Notes: a model not told the origin generated them from the sequence alone. DNA of 64,000 nucleotides from Hyphomicrobiales bacterium (GCA_900471605.1 UCEY01000016.1:248001-312000); one strand, 5' to 3'; numbered from the stretch's first letter, positions 9,083 to 18,533 are shown. A program made the numbers and translations.

Positions 9083-9994
9083 TTACTTCAGGAAGCCATT
9101 CTTCTTGAGGAAGTCCTCGGCAACCGCCTTGGCCGGCTCGCCGCCCACCTGCACACGGCCATTGAGGTCCTGCAGGGTGACGAGGTCGAGCTTGGCGAAG
9201 ACCGGCTTCAGCACCGCCTCGATGTTCGGGTTTTTCTTGAGCACCGCTTCGCGGATGATCGGGGTCGGCTGGTAGACCGGCTGAACGCCCTTGTCGTCTT
9301 CGAGCACCACGAGGCCGGAAGGCGCAATGCCGCCATCGGTGCCGTAGACCATGGCCGCGTTGGCATTGTTGGTCTGGTTGGCGGCAGCGGCGATGGTGGC
9401 CGCCGTATCGCCGCCCGAGAGCGTGATCAGCTGGTCGGGCTTCAGCTTGAAGCCGTAGGTGGTCTGGAAGGCCGGAAGTGCCGCGGCCGAATTGACGAAT
9501 TCGGACGATGCCGCGAGCACGATCTTGCCGCCGCCGGCGACATATTTGCCGAAGTCGGTCAGCGTCTTCAGCTTGTTGGCGTCGGCGACATCCTTGCGGA
9601 CGGCGATCGCCCACGTGTTGTTGGCCGAAGACGGCGTCAGCCAGACGATCTTGTTGGCATCGTAATCAAGCTTCTTGACCGCTTCATAGGCTTTCTGCGG
9701 GTTCTTCCAGGCCGGATCGTCGCCCTTTTCGAAGAAGAACGCGCCATTGCCGGTATATTCCGGATAGATGTCGATCTCGCCGGCGGTGATCGCCTTGCGT
9801 ACGACCGGGGTCGCGCCGAGCTGGATGCGGTCGGTGGTCTGGATGTTGTTCGCCTTCAGCATGGCAAGAATGATATTGCCGAGCACGCCGCCCTCGGTAT
9901 CGATCTTGGACGAGACGACGACCTGCGCCTGGGCCATGGTGGCCGAAACGCCAAGCGCAAAAGCAATGCCCAAAAGTTTCTTTTTCAAAGACAT
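9083..9994 (-). CDS. osmF: ABC transporter substrate-binding protein, OsmF/YehZ-like
   Basis: A 303-residue periplasmic binding protein of the OpuAC/OsmF family, the ligand receptor of this importer. The ATG at 9994 is preceded by a GAGGGA ribosome-binding site; the N-terminus MSLKKKLLGIAFALGVSATM is a Sec signal peptide cleaved after AQA near residue 24. Family features are the early SKIDTEGGVLGNII, EIDIYPEYTGNGAFFF and the C-terminal LNGRVQVGGEPAKAVAEDFL. Its own promoter is expected in the 175-bp gap upstream. Confidence 0.9.
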   Translation of the reverse strand: MSLKKKLLGIAFALGVSATMAQAQVVVSSKIDTEGGVLGNIILAMLKANNIQTTDRIQLGATPVVRKAITAGEIDIYPEYTGNGAFFFEKGDDPAWKNPQKAYEAVKKLDYDANKIVWLTPSSANNTWAIAVRKDVADANKLKTLTDFGKYVAGGGKIVLAASSEFVNSAAALPAFQTTYGFKLKPDQLITLSGGDTAATIAAAANQTNNANAAMVYGTDGGIAPSGLVVLEDDKGVQPVYQPTPIIREAVLKKNPNIEAVLKPVFAKLDLVTLQDLNGRVQVGGEPAKAVAEDFLKKNGFLK

Positions 9995-10169
9995 GACAGA
10001 ATTTCCCTCCGGATCGCCGGCCGACGCGTTTGACTTGGCCTGGAACATACAAAAGCCAAGGTTATGTAGGGCGGCTTGGCGAATGTGCGAGTTCTGGACG
10101 TGCCCATCGAGCAAATATTTTGTGCGCTGCGAACGGCGATCGATCTGGCCTCATAAGGCACACGCCCGT

Positions 10170-11396
10170 TCATGCCGTGCCGAGGAATGACCCGTCCTTG
10201 ACCGAGCCGGCTTTCAGGAGCCGCAAGTGAAGGAAGACGCAAAGCCCCAGCATCGCCAGCGAGAACAGATAGCTGCCCGGCGCGTGGACGGCCATGTCCG
10301 GCAGTCTCATGATATTCGTCGCAATATGTGCCCTGAACATCAGTGCCATTACCGCAAGGTTCGCCCACAGCCAGCCTTGTCCGACCTGGATCAACAATGC
10401 CGGCAGGATCAGCAGGTCGTAGCGGTGCTGAGGGATGAGAAGCATCGTCCAGGCCAGCAGCAGTACGAGACTGAGCGCCGGAGACATCCGCTCCGGGCTT
10501 CGCCAGCTGAACCAGCCGAGGATCATGCCCAGAAGGCCTGCTCCGATCGAAAGCACGATGCCGGAGACGGAAATCCCGAACCAATGCATCAACAGATTGC
10601 GCAGACCGGTAACCTCGAGCGGACCGTTGACGTCGAATTTGGTATATTGCGCGATCCCGTTGAAATATCCCGTGACGGTCTCGAACGTTCCGCCCGCCAG
10701 AAAGGCCGGTACCGAAGCCACGAGCGCAATACCGCCCGCCAGCAGCATCGGAAGGCGCAGCCGCGGGTTTGCCGCGGCATAACCTATGAAGGGCAAGGCG
10801 AGGCTGAGCTTCATGCTGAGCAGGACGAGAGCGACGACGACCGCCCAGTTCCGGTGGCGCAGGACACCATAAAAGAAAAGGACGACGGCCAGGAAGAGAA
10901 AGGCGGAAAACTGGCCGATGGTGAAGTTGATCGAACCCGGCTGGGAGGTCGCGGCCCAAACAAGCAGCACCGCCCAGAGCAGCCGGTTCCAGCCGCGTCC
11001 CTCCCCGGATCTCAACGAAACCACCAGTCCGGTCCCGACGGCAAGCGCCGCGACCGAAAGGACGCGCCAGACAAGCAGCGCGGTATCGAAACCAACTATC
11101 GCCAGCGGACGCGACAGGAGCCAGGTATGGGGGGAATAGAACCAGCCGTTGATTGCTTCAAAGCCGAATTCGGTGCGGACCCGGACGTTGAAATCAGCGT
11201 CATAAGGGTTCCCGCCCATGGCCCACAGCTTTCCCGCCGCCCAGAAATGCCAGAAATCCCCGGCAACGTCATGGCTCATCGCCAGGCGCATCACATAGGC
11301 CAGGCACAAGATCAGCGTCAACGCCGCAAGAATAAACCCGCCGGTGCGAGAAGCCAGGCGTCCCTCGATGTCATCGAGGCTAAACACTTTCGACAT
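10170..11396 (-). CDS. Glycosyltransferase family 87-type integral membrane protein
   Basis: A 408-residue protein with roughly ten membrane helices. The first periplasmic loop contains DFWHFWAAGKLWAMGGNPYD (residues 46-65), the acidic FW..xAA...xGxxPYD pattern of GT87/DUF2029 mannosyl- or arabinofuranosyl-transferase-like proteins that use polyprenyl-phosphate sugars. Rhizobial relatives are common and mostly uncharacterised. The gene stands alone: 175 bp from osmF (same strand) and 218 bp from the epimerase. The donor and acceptor cannot be deduced. Confidence 0.75.
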   Translation of the reverse strand: MSKVFSLDDIEGRLASRTGGFILAALTLILCLAYVMRLAMSHDVAGDFWHFWAAGKLWAMGGNPYDADFNVRVRTEFGFEAINGWFYSPHTWLLSRPLAIVGFDTALLVWRVLSVAALAVGTGLVVSLRSGEGRGWNRLLWAVLLVWAATSQPGSINFTIGQFSAFLFLAVVLFFYGVLRHRNWAVVVALVLLSMKLSLALPFIGYAAANPRLRLPMLLAGGIALVASVPAFLAGGTFETVTGYFNGIAQYTKFDVNGPLEVTGLRNLLMHWFGISVSGIVLSIGAGLLGMILGWFSWRSPERMSPALSLVLLLAWTMLLIPQHRYDLLILPALLIQVGQGWLWANLAVMALMFRAHIATNIMRLPDMAVHAPGSYLFSLAMLGLCVFLHLRLLKAGSVKDGSFLGTA

Positions 11397-11614
11397 GAAA
11401 TACTCCGGGCCCGTCCATCAAAGATGCACCGGATGGTCTCAAAGTTCTTTCTGGCCTGCAAGACAAGCAGCCTTCCAGTTCAACTGCGACGGGCCTGTCC
11501 GTAATGCCTATTGACTACGCCGAAAGTTCGAAATTCTTCGTCTCGATATGCCGATACAATCCAAAAGGCAGATAACGTCTTATCCTTTCGGAGGAAGCTC
11601 TTTCGACGGCTATG

Positions 11615-12505
11615 TCAGGCGAGCTGCATCACCATGGAGCCCTCGATCGTCTCCCCGGCAGCCAGCCAAGCGAGATCGCCATAGTCCGCCAGGTCGCGCC
11701 GATTGTGGACGTCGGGAACGTGACTGACGGGTTCGACGCAAAGAATGGGTCGGTCGTCCGGCACATAGACATGCAGGTTGGTCAGCGCACCCGTCGCCGA
11801 AAGCCTCATGTTGACCCCGGCCCGCCTCCACTCGACGACTGCATTCCGCGATACCCAGTCGGCAAAATGTCCGTCGAACCACGGCATCTTCGACGTATCG
11901 AGGCCCTCGGCGAAAGCTGGCCCCCCATCCGCGGGGACAGGCCTGGTCGGCAGGCCCCGCTCGTCGCGGACGAAAGCGGTCGCGGCATCGAAGCTCAGCC
12001 AGGTGTCCTCATCCTTGCGGAACCAGGGGTGAAAACCCATTCCATAGGGAAGCGTACGATCGGCGGTATTGGTCAGGGTCAGCGAAAGCTCGGCGGCGTC
12101 GGGGCGGACCGAGACACGCTGCACCAGCCGATAGGCAAACGGGATCGTCTCGTGGACGAATTCATCGACCAGGGTCAGCGCGTTTTCCGCAGCGGCGACC
12201 ACCTGCCAGGCCCTGTCTCGCGAAAACCCATGCAGCGCCATGTTCTGTTCCGGCCGGTTGACCGGAACCTCGACCGGGCCGTCGGGGCTCGGGAAGCGGC
12301 CGGCATCGAGCCGGTTGGCGAACGGCACCATCACGAATGAGCCGCCGGTCAGGGCGACCTGCGCCGGCGGACAGGGGTGCAGGATCTCGAACCAGTCGCC
12401 ATCCGCTTTCCGCCACCGGAAGGAAGTGAGGCTCGCACCGTGGGCGGCATCGACAACCAGGTCGCAACGGCCCGCCTTGAGCCGATAGATGGAATCGTCA
12501 GTCAT
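11615..12505 (-). CDS. Aldose 1-epimerase family protein
   Basis: A 296-residue member of the galactose-mutarotase-like fold. Recognisable elements are the early GASLTSFRWRK, the substrate-site region FVMVPFANRLDAGRF, the NMALHGFSRDRAW stretch holding the conserved catalytic-region His, and GMGFHPWFRKDED with a second conserved His. It lies last in a minus-strand run with the SMP-30 lactonase and enolase-superfamily dehydratase, fitting a role in interconverting sugar anomers before oxidation and lactone hydrolysis. Confidence 0.87.
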   Translation of the reverse strand: MTDDSIYRLKAGRCDLVVDAAHGASLTSFRWRKADGDWFEILHPCPPAQVALTGGSFVMVPFANRLDAGRFPSPDGPVEVPVNRPEQNMALHGFSRDRAWQVVAAAENALTLVDEFVHETIPFAYRLVQRVSVRPDAAELSLTLTNTADRTLPYGMGFHPWFRKDEDTWLSFDAATAFVRDERGLPTRPVPADGGPAFAEGLDTSKMPWFDGHFADWVSRNAVVEWRRAGVNMRLSATGALTNLHVYVPDDRPILCVEPVSHVPDVHNRRDLADYGDLAWLAAGETIEGSMVMQLA

Positions 12506-12535
12506 CGGTGTTGTCGTCCCTGTCGGAGCTCATGG

Positions 12536-13411
12536 TCAAAACCCTTTCATGCGCATGACCGGCACCCCGGCGACCGGCGCCGGTGCGACCAGCACGGCGC
12601 CGCTCAAAGGATAGGCCTCCAGCCTCTCCGGCGAAAGATAGCGATGCGAGGTGACAAGCAGCGTTTTCAGGCCGGGGCCGCAGAAACACGGCATTGTCGG
12701 TGTCGCGACCGGCACCGGATATTTTTCGACCACCGCGCCTTGAGGAGAATAGCGGTTGATGCAGCCGGCCGAAACGCCGGCGCTCCAGTAGAAACCGTCG
12801 ATATCCGTCGCACCGCCATCCGGTCGTCCGTCCGCTTCGCCGGGTGTGGCGATCCGGACAGCTTCGCCCATCTCCCCCGTCGCGATATCGAAATCATGCC
12901 GCTCGATCCAGTGGCCACCCGAATCCGAATGATACATGCCTGTGCCGTCCAGCGACCACGCGAGCCCGTTCGAGATCAAGAGACCGCTTTTCTTGCGGAC
13001 GAGGTTTCCATCCGCCCCGATGCGGTAAAGCGAACAGACCGGCTGTCTCTCCGGCCGCTGGTCCGTCGTGCCGACCCAGAAGGCACCGTCAGGCCCAACC
13101 TTGCCGTCGTTCAGCCGATTGGTCTCGAGCTCTCCTTCGAGATGCGCGAGCGTCTGGCGGGCGCCGGTGTCCGGATCGAAAAGAATAATCTCGCGGGTCA
13201 ACGATACGATGAGCCTGCCGCTGTCGCAGAGCCCGATCGAACAGACATTCGTGCCGAGAACCCACTCGTCGATGAGGCCCCCGTCCAGCCGGATCGCCAG
13301 CAGCCGGCCGGTCGGGATATCGCAGAGAAAGACGAGATTGCGTCTTTCGTCCCAGATCGGGCTTTCGCCGAGCCCAAGACTGAGCCCTCCGATCGGCGCG
13401 AAGCCTATCAC
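12536..13411 (-). CDS. SMP-30/gluconolactonase family sugar lactonase
   Basis: A 291-residue six-bladed beta-propeller lactonase, probably hydrolysing a sugar lactone to the aldonic acid. GESPIWDERRN near residue 17-27 contains the metal-ligand Glu, LNDGKVGPDGAFWVGT the conserved Asn/Asp region, and GLAWSLDGTGMYHSDS the second Asn and catalytic Asp region. The start is taken as GTG at 13411, which overlaps the end of the upstream dehydratase gene (13408) by 4 bp; a longer frame reaches 13558 but runs inside that gene. It is consistent with a lactone step in an oxidative sugar pathway. Confidence 0.87.
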   Translation of the reverse strand: MIGFAPIGGLSLGLGESPIWDERRNLVFLCDIPTGRLLAIRLDGGLIDEWVLGTNVCSIGLCDSGRLIVSLTREIILFDPDTGARQTLAHLEGELETNRLNDGKVGPDGAFWVGTTDQRPERQPVCSLYRIGADGNLVRKKSGLLISNGLAWSLDGTGMYHSDSGGHWIERHDFDIATGEMGEAVRIATPGEADGRPDGGATDIDGFYWSAGVSAGCINRYSPQGAVVEKYPVPVATPTMPCFCGPGLKTLLVTSHRYLSPERLEAYPLSGAVLVAPAPVAGVPVMRMKGF

Positions 13412-14610
13412 AGGTCGCTGCCCTTGGTGGTGCGGCGGATGACGTCGGGATTGTCGAGAACGTAGTCGCTGAGTTCCAGCCCGAGACCGGCTCCCTCGAA
13501 CGGATAGATCTGGCCGTTCTCGATCCGCGGCATCACGGTGACGAGATCGCGGTACCATGTCGAGTAATAGGCGCGCACGGACTCCTGGAAGACCGCGTTC
13601 GGCGCGTTGAGCGCCAGATGGATCGAGGCGGTGAAGACGACCGGGCCGGTGCAGTCATGCGGCGCGATCGGCCGCTGGAAAGCCTCTGCCATGGTCGCGA
13701 TCTTCTTGGCCTCGCTCAAGCCCCCGCACCAGGAAATGTCGAGCATGACATAATCGACGGCGTTCTTGCGCAGCAGTTCGACGAACTGGGCGCGGGTCGC
13801 GAGTGTCTCGCTGGCGCAGACCGGCAATCCCGAGCGCTGAGCATAGATCGCCAGCGCCTCGGTATCCTGCATCTTGATCGGGTCTTCCATCCAGAACGGC
13901 CGGAATTGCTTCATCTCGCGGGCGATCGTCAGCGCCGACGGCAGATCCCACATCGAATGCAGCTCAACCATCACCTCCATCTTGTTGCCGACCGCATCGC
14001 GTATCTTGCGGAATGGCTCGAGCCCCTTTTCGAGGTCATCCCGATGAATGAAATTGCCGCCGCTGGCGACCGCGAACGGGTCGAGCGGCCAGATCTTCAT
14101 GGCAGTGATGCCTTCGGACAAAAGGCTCTCGGCAAGCGCTCCCGCATCGTTGGTGAACGCGACCTGATCGTCATAGGGGCCCTGCGGCTTGTCCGCATCA
14201 CCGATATAACGGCGCGAACCGCGGCTGTTGTAGGAATAGCCGGCGCAGGTATTGTAGGTGCGGATCGACGGCCGCGAGAGGCCGCCGAGCAGCTGGTGGA
14301 TCGGCAGGTTCGCCGATTTGCCGAAAATGTCCCACAGGGCGATGTCGACGGCCGAGGCAGCGCGGATTTCGACGCCGGACGAACGGAAGCCCACATAGGT
14401 CTCGGTCAGTTGCTTGGAAATCCGGTCGATTTCCAGCGGGTTCTTGCCGATCAGCGCCGGCGCGACCTCCGCATGCAGATAGGTCGCGACCGCATCCGCC
14501 CCGCGAAATGTCTCGCCGAGGCCGATGATGCCTTCGTCCGTATGGATGCGGAGCCAGATGATATTGTTCAGGCTGGGAAGTTGGACGGTTTCGAGCGCTG
14601 TGATTTTCAT
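13408..14610 (-). CDS. Mandelate racemase/enolase superfamily sugar-acid dehydratase
   Basis: A 400-residue enolase-superfamily enzyme. Metal-ligand carboxylates are in VELHSMW, FWMEDP and CASETLA, and the general-base His is in PIAPHDCTGP near the C-terminal barrel, the arrangement of galactarate/galactonate- and mandelate racemase-subgroup enzymes. The ATG at 14610 begins MKITALETV, the normal family N-terminus. It is coupled to the lactonase gene downstream. It probably dehydrates an aldonate to a 2-keto-3-deoxy acid, which the DHDPS-like aldolase at 15010 could then cleave. The exact sugar is not deducible. Confidence 0.88.
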   Translation of the reverse strand: MKITALETVQLPSLNNIIWLRIHTDEGIIGLGETFRGADAVATYLHAEVAPALIGKNPLEIDRISKQLTETYVGFRSSGVEIRAASAVDIALWDIFGKSANLPIHQLLGGLSRPSIRTYNTCAGYSYNSRGSRRYIGDADKPQGPYDDQVAFTNDAGALAESLLSEGITAMKIWPLDPFAVASGGNFIHRDDLEKGLEPFRKIRDAVGNKMEVMVELHSMWDLPSALTIAREMKQFRPFWMEDPIKMQDTEALAIYAQRSGLPVCASETLATRAQFVELLRKNAVDYVMLDISWCGGLSEAKKIATMAEAFQRPIAPHDCTGPVVFTASIHLALNAPNAVFQESVRAYYSTWYRDLVTVMPRIENGQIYPFEGAGLGLELSDYVLDNPDVIRRTTKGSDL

Positions 14611-14665
14611 GGGTCTATCCGGTTGAACGCGAGGACGGGCCGGCGGGAGACCCGCCGGGGCGAGA

Positions 14666-14929
14666 TCAGTGGGCAATCGCGGACTGGTTGCCGCGGGCGA
14701 CGATCCGGGTGAGGTTGACGAAGCGCAGCGCCATTTGCCGGGTCCAGTCGAGAAGCTACTCGGCCGTCTTCGGCACTGTCTTCACCTTGGCCGGCATGTA
14801 GCTAGTCAACGGGCCGGACGGATGGCAGCTGATCGTTACCCCGCGCCCCTTGAGAGTGCCTGCACGCGATAGGCCGTTACAGGCAGCCGCGACTCCGAGG
14901 AATCCACAGCGTGAGAATTTCCAGTTCAT
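14666..14929 (-). pseudogene. Decayed secreted-protein gene (Tat-like signal, nonsense codon)
   Basis: An ATG at 14929 preceded by GGAGGAGCTCTAA opens a 57-codon frame ending in TAG at 14756-14758, and the same frame then stays open for 29 more codons to a TGA at 14666-14668. The N-terminus (MNWKFSRCGFLGVAAAC) looks like a twin-arginine signal in which the second Arg has become Cys. After about 25 residues the sequence jumps to GRGVTISCHPSGPLTSYMPA, with no room for a mature protein. I read this as a binding protein or enzyme gene that suffered an internal deletion and a nonsense mutation. A genuine 57-residue peptide is the alternative. Confidence 0.4.
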
Positions 14930-15009
14930 TTAGAGCTCCTCCACTCAATGTCTGGCTTGATCCACTCCGGCGCCGGGCAGGCCGGTATTCGCGCGGCCTC
15001 CCTGGCCGC

Positions 15010-15918
15010 TCAGGCGGCGACCGTTTCCCAGCCCTTCAAGATTTGTTCGAGGCGATCGCGGTCGGCGGCATCGAGCGCCGGCAGGCCCGGCAGGCGCACC
15101 GGCCCGAGGTTTTCGCCGCGCAAGGCCAAAGCCTCCTTGACCACCGTGACATTGGCGCCGTTGTTGAACTTGGTGCGCAGCATTTCGAAGCCGGCGATCT
15201 TGGCGACCAGCGCCCGCGTCCTGGCATAGTCGCCTGCTTCGAGCGCGTTCCAGATCGCCAGCGACCTGGCAGGATCGATGTTGACGAGGCCGGACGTAAA
15301 ACCCTTGGCACCGAGCGCGTAAAAAGGTGCGGCCCAACCTTCCGCAAGTCCGCAGATCCAGATCGCGTCCGTGCCTTCGGTCGCCCGCACGCATTCGGAA
15401 AACAGCATCATGTCGGTCGAGGCGAACTTGACGCCCGCAATATTCTGATGGGTCGCCATGCGGGCGAGATCGTCGGCGGCGATCGTATTGGACCGCACAT
15501 AAGCGACGAGCGGCAGTTCCGAAGCCTCGGCGATGGCGATGAAATAATCGGCCTGCGAGCGGGGTGCGGCGAACGGATCGAGCGGGTGATGGACCATCAC
15601 GCCCTGAGCTCCCTCACGCTTCGCGGCCTTCGCGGTCGCGATCGCCTCGCCGACCGAACGGCCGGCGGCGGCGGTCACCGCCGCCCTGCCTTCCACGGCC
15701 GCGACGCAGATCGCCTGCAGGCGAAGCACCTCCTCGTGCCGGAGGCTGTAGAACTCGCCCGTATTGCCGCCGCAGACGATGTTGTGAATACCCGCATCGG
15801 CAATTCGGCAAATGATCTTGCCGGTCAACTTGGGATCGATCGCCCCCTCGTTGTCATAGGCGGTCACGTGGACGCCCGAAATGCCCATGAGGGCGCGCTT
15901 GTAATCGCGGATATTCAT
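15010..15918 (-). CDS. Dihydrodipicolinate synthase/KDG aldolase family protein
   Basis: A 302-residue class I aldolase of the DapA/NanA superfamily. The Schiff-base lysine is K164 in AGVKFAST, the catalytic tyrosine Y140 in LVAYVRSN, and the substrate-carboxylate site is GGNTGEFYSL (residues 50-59, where DapA has GTTGE). Given the sugar-acid dehydratases on both sides, it probably cleaves or dehydrates a 2-keto-3-deoxy sugar acid rather than serving lysine synthesis. It is 25 bp downstream of the GntR regulator on the same strand. Confidence 0.88.
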   Translation of the reverse strand: MNIRDYKRALMGISGVHVTAYDNEGAIDPKLTGKIICRIADAGIHNIVCGGNTGEFYSLRHEEVLRLQAICVAAVEGRAAVTAAAGRSVGEAIATAKAAKREGAQGVMVHHPLDPFAAPRSQADYFIAIAEASELPLVAYVRSNTIAADDLARMATHQNIAGVKFASTDMMLFSECVRATEGTDAIWICGLAEGWAAPFYALGAKGFTSGLVNIDPARSLAIWNALEAGDYARTRALVAKIAGFEMLRTKFNNGANVTVVKEALALRGENLGPVRLPGLPALDAADRDRLEQILKGWETVAA

Positions 15919-15943
15919 GTCCGTTTCCCTGGTTGCCGACTTG

Positions 15944-16630
15944 CTACACGCGAAGAAGATGCTTCTCGCCCGAGCGAATGACGTGGTCGCGCATCAGCCG
16001 CTCGGCGAGATCGGGCTCGCGGGCTGCGATCGCGTTGGCGATGGCCTCATGCTCCTCGACCGCCAGGAAGCGCTCCCGCTCTTCCGACAGCACGCTGAGA
16101 CGAGCCGCATGAGTGTAGATGTTCTGGCCACCCTGTAGCCGCCGGAGATAACTGCAGCCCGATGCTTCATGGATGACGTTATGGAAGCGCTCGTTGAGAG
16201 CGATGAGCTGCAGCACGTCCACCGTCTCGAGGCCGGCCCGCATTTCGACGATGAGCTCGCGCATCAGGGCCACATCCTCATCTTTGACACGCTTGGCGGC
16301 CTGCCGGGCGATCATGCTTTCAAGCGCGGCACGGGCAAGCATCATCTCTTCCGCCTGGCCGGCATTGAAGGTGATATAGATCCCGCGGCGAGGCTCCGAC
16401 CGCACCAGCCCTTCGGCCTCGAGCACCCGCAAAGCCTCTTTCAGCGGCGTCGTGCTGATGCCGAGCTGGCTGGCGAGGTGGCGCTCGTTGAGCTTTTCGC
16501 CGCCCTTGAGGCGGCCGGAAAGAATGGCGTCACGCACCAGGCCGTAAACGTGGTCGCGCAGGCTTTTCAGAAAAACCGGCTCCACTGGCAGAAGCGCGTC
16601 GCCACCTCCCATTCCCATCTCCATTCTCAT
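15944..16630 (-). CDS. GntR-family transcriptional regulator, FCD (FadR) subfamily
   Basis: About 228 residues: an N-terminal winged helix (LASQLGISTTPLKEALRVLE and the wing around RRGIYIT) followed by an all-helical FCD ligand domain with the metal-site pattern LNERFHNVIHEAS, EHEAIANA and RDHVIRS. The frame is open up to a TTG at 16669, but that lies inside the operator palindrome, so an internal ATG is more likely; 16630 is chosen, and 16612 has a better spaced GGAG. It probably represses the divergent dehydratase/RraA genes and its own operon, responding to a sugar acid. Confidence 0.87.
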   Translation of the reverse strand: MRMEMGMGGGDALLPVEPVFLKSLRDHVYGLVRDAILSGRLKGGEKLNERHLASQLGISTTPLKEALRVLEAEGLVRSEPRRGIYITFNAGQAEEMMLARAALESMIARQAAKRVKDEDVALMRELIVEMRAGLETVDVLQLIALNERFHNVIHEASGCSYLRRLQGGQNIYTHAARLSVLSEERERFLAVEEHEAIANAIAAREPDLAERLMRDHVIRSGEKHLLRV

Positions 16631-16657
16631 TGTTGGCGTCGATCTATCACCTGAAAT

Positions 16658-16697
16658 TTGATATATCAAGGCGTCGATCTGAAATTTGATATATCAA
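16658..16697. promoter_or_regulatory. Tandem palindromic operator for the GntR/FCD regulator
   Basis: Two identical 12-bp perfect palindromes, TTGATATATCAA, at 16658-16669 and 16686-16697, centre to centre 28 bp, inside a longer direct repeat that begins CTGAAATTTGATATATCAA. They lie between the divergent GntR-type gene and the dehydratase gene. Short AT-rich palindromes of this form are typical FadR/FCD-type sites, so these are the likely autoregulatory operators. Confidence 0.75.
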
Positions 16698-16802
16698 TAT
16701 GCGCGAGCGGTGTTTAAGCTGGCGCCGGGCGGGAGGAGCTCCGTCCCCGGGATCGCACGATGACGGATCGCGGAACGATGGCAGGATTTCTGGAAGACAA
16801 GC

Positions 16803-18533
16803 ATGACAAAGGAAGTAACCAATCTCCGCAGCGCCCGCTGGTTCGCGCCGGATGATCTCCGTTCGTCGGGACATCGCTCCCGCATGATGCAGATGGGCTA
16901 CGACGAAAAGGATTGGGGCAAGAGGCCGATCATTGCCATCCTCAACACCTGGTCCGACCTCAACGCCTGCCACGCCCATTTCAAGGATCGCGTCGAACAT
17001 GTGAAGCGCGGCGTGGTTCAGGCGGGCGGCTTCCCCGTGGAGCTGCCGGTGCAGTCTCTGTCCGAAAGCGCGCTGAAGCCGACATCCATGCTCTACCGCA
17101 ACTTCCTTGCCATGGAGGCCGAAGAATTGTTGCGCGCCCACCCGGTCGATGGGGCAGTCCTGATGGGCGGCTGCGACAAGACAACGCCGGCTCTCGTCAT
17201 GGGGGCCATCAGCGCCGGTTTTCCGATGATCTTCCTGCCCGCGGGCCCGATGCTGCGCGGGAACTACAAGGGCGAATGGCTGGGCTCCGGTTCGGACGCC
17301 TGGAGATACTGGGACGAACGCCGCGCCGGTACGATTTCCGAAGAGCAATGGACCGGCGTCGAGGAAGGCATCGCCCGCTCCTACGGCCATTGCATGACCT
17401 TCGGCACTGCCAGCACCATGACGGCGATCGCCGAAGCGCTCGGACTTACCCTCCCCGGCGCGAGCTCCATTCCCGCCGCGGACGTCAACCATATGCGCAT
17501 GAGCACCCGCTGCGGCAGGCGGATCGTCGAAATGGTCTGGGACGACCTCACCCCGGACAAGATCATCACGCCCGACGCCGTCCACAATGCGACGACCGTC
17601 GCCATGGCGACCGGCTGTTCCACCAATGCGGTCGTGCATCTCCTGTCGATGGCGCGCCGCGCCGGCGTGCCGCTGACCCTGGATGATCTGGACAAGGCCG
17701 GCCGCACGACGCCGGTCGTCGCCAACATCCGCCCATCGGGCGACAAGTATCTGATGGAGGACTTCTATTACGCCGGCGGCCTGCGCGCCCTGATGGCCGA
17801 GATCAAGGATCTGCTGAAACTCGACGCCATGACCGTCAGCGGTTTTCCGCTCGGCGAGACGCTGAAGGGTGCGGAAGTCTACAACAGCGATGTCATTCGC
17901 CCGCTGTCCAACCCGATCTACCACGAAGGTTCGCTTGCCGTTCTCAAAGGCAATCTCGCACCGGACGGCTGCGTCATGAAGCCTTCCGCCTGCGAACCGC
18001 GGCTGCGGGTCCACGAAGGCCCTGCCCTCGTCTTCGACAGCTATCCCGAGATGAAGGCGATGATCGACCGCGAGGACCTGGACGTCACCGCGGATCACGT
18101 GCTGATTCTCCGCAATGCCGGCCCGAAGGGCGGCCCCGGCATGCCGGAATGGGGCATGCTGCCAATCCCGAAGAAGATCCTCAAACAGGGTTATCGCGAC
18201 ATGCTGCGCATTTCCGATGCCCGCATGTCCGGCACGAGCTACGGCGCCTGCATCCTGCATGTGGCGCCAGAAGCCCATATCGGCGGCCCGCTGGCGCTGG
18301 TGCGCACCGGCGACATCATCCGCGTCGACCTGCCGAACCGCTCGATCGACATGCTGATCGATGAAGAGACCCTCGCCAGGCGCCGTGCCGAATGGGTGGC
18401 GCCTGCCGACAAATACGAACGCGGCTACGGTTGGATGTTCTCGAAACACATCAAGCAGGCCAACGAAGGCTGCGATTTCGACTTCCTCGAACGGGAGTTC
18501 GGCGCGGCCGCCGGCGAGCCCGACATCTTCTGA
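16803..18533 (+). CDS. IlvD/Edd family sugar-acid dehydratase
   Basis: A 576-residue Fe-S dehydratase of the IlvD/Edd family, of the branch containing rhizobial L-arabinonate and pentonate dehydratases rather than dihydroxy-acid dehydratase. Signatures are LNTWSDLNACHAHF, where the Cys is a likely cluster ligand, LMGGCDKTTPALVMGA with a second cluster Cys, YGHCMTFGTASTM with a third, and RISDARMSGTSYG near the C-terminus. It is the first gene reading away from the operator, followed by the RraA-like gene, so both are probably induced by the same sugar acid. Confidence 0.9.
   Translation: MTKEVTNLRSARWFAPDDLRSSGHRSRMMQMGYDEKDWGKRPIIAILNTWSDLNACHAHFKDRVEHVKRGVVQAGGFPVELPVQSLSESALKPTSMLYRNFLAMEAEELLRAHPVDGAVLMGGCDKTTPALVMGAISAGFPMIFLPAGPMLRGNYKGEWLGSGSDAWRYWDERRAGTISEEQWTGVEEGIARSYGHCMTFGTASTMTAIAEALGLTLPGASSIPAADVNHMRMSTRCGRRIVEMVWDDLTPDKIITPDAVHNATTVAMATGCSTNAVVHLLSMARRAGVPLTLDDLDKAGRTTPVVANIRPSGDKYLMEDFYYAGGLRALMAEIKDLLKLDAMTVSGFPLGETLKGAEVYNSDVIRPLSNPIYHEGSLAVLKGNLAPDGCVMKPSACEPRLRVHEGPALVFDSYPEMKAMIDREDLDVTADHVLILRNAGPKGGPGMPEWGMLPIPKKILKQGYRDMLRISDARMSGTSYGACILHVAPEAHIGGPLALVRTGDIIRVDLPNRSIDMLIDEETLARRRAEWVAPADKYERGYGWMFSKHIKQANEGCDFDFLEREFGAAAGEPDIF

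Noticed and set aside
16647..18449. 600-codon minus-strand frame opposite the IlvD/Edd dehydratase
   Set aside because: It is the antisense of a clearly recognised enzyme, rich in Arg, Gly and His as expected of GC-rich shadows, and matches no family.
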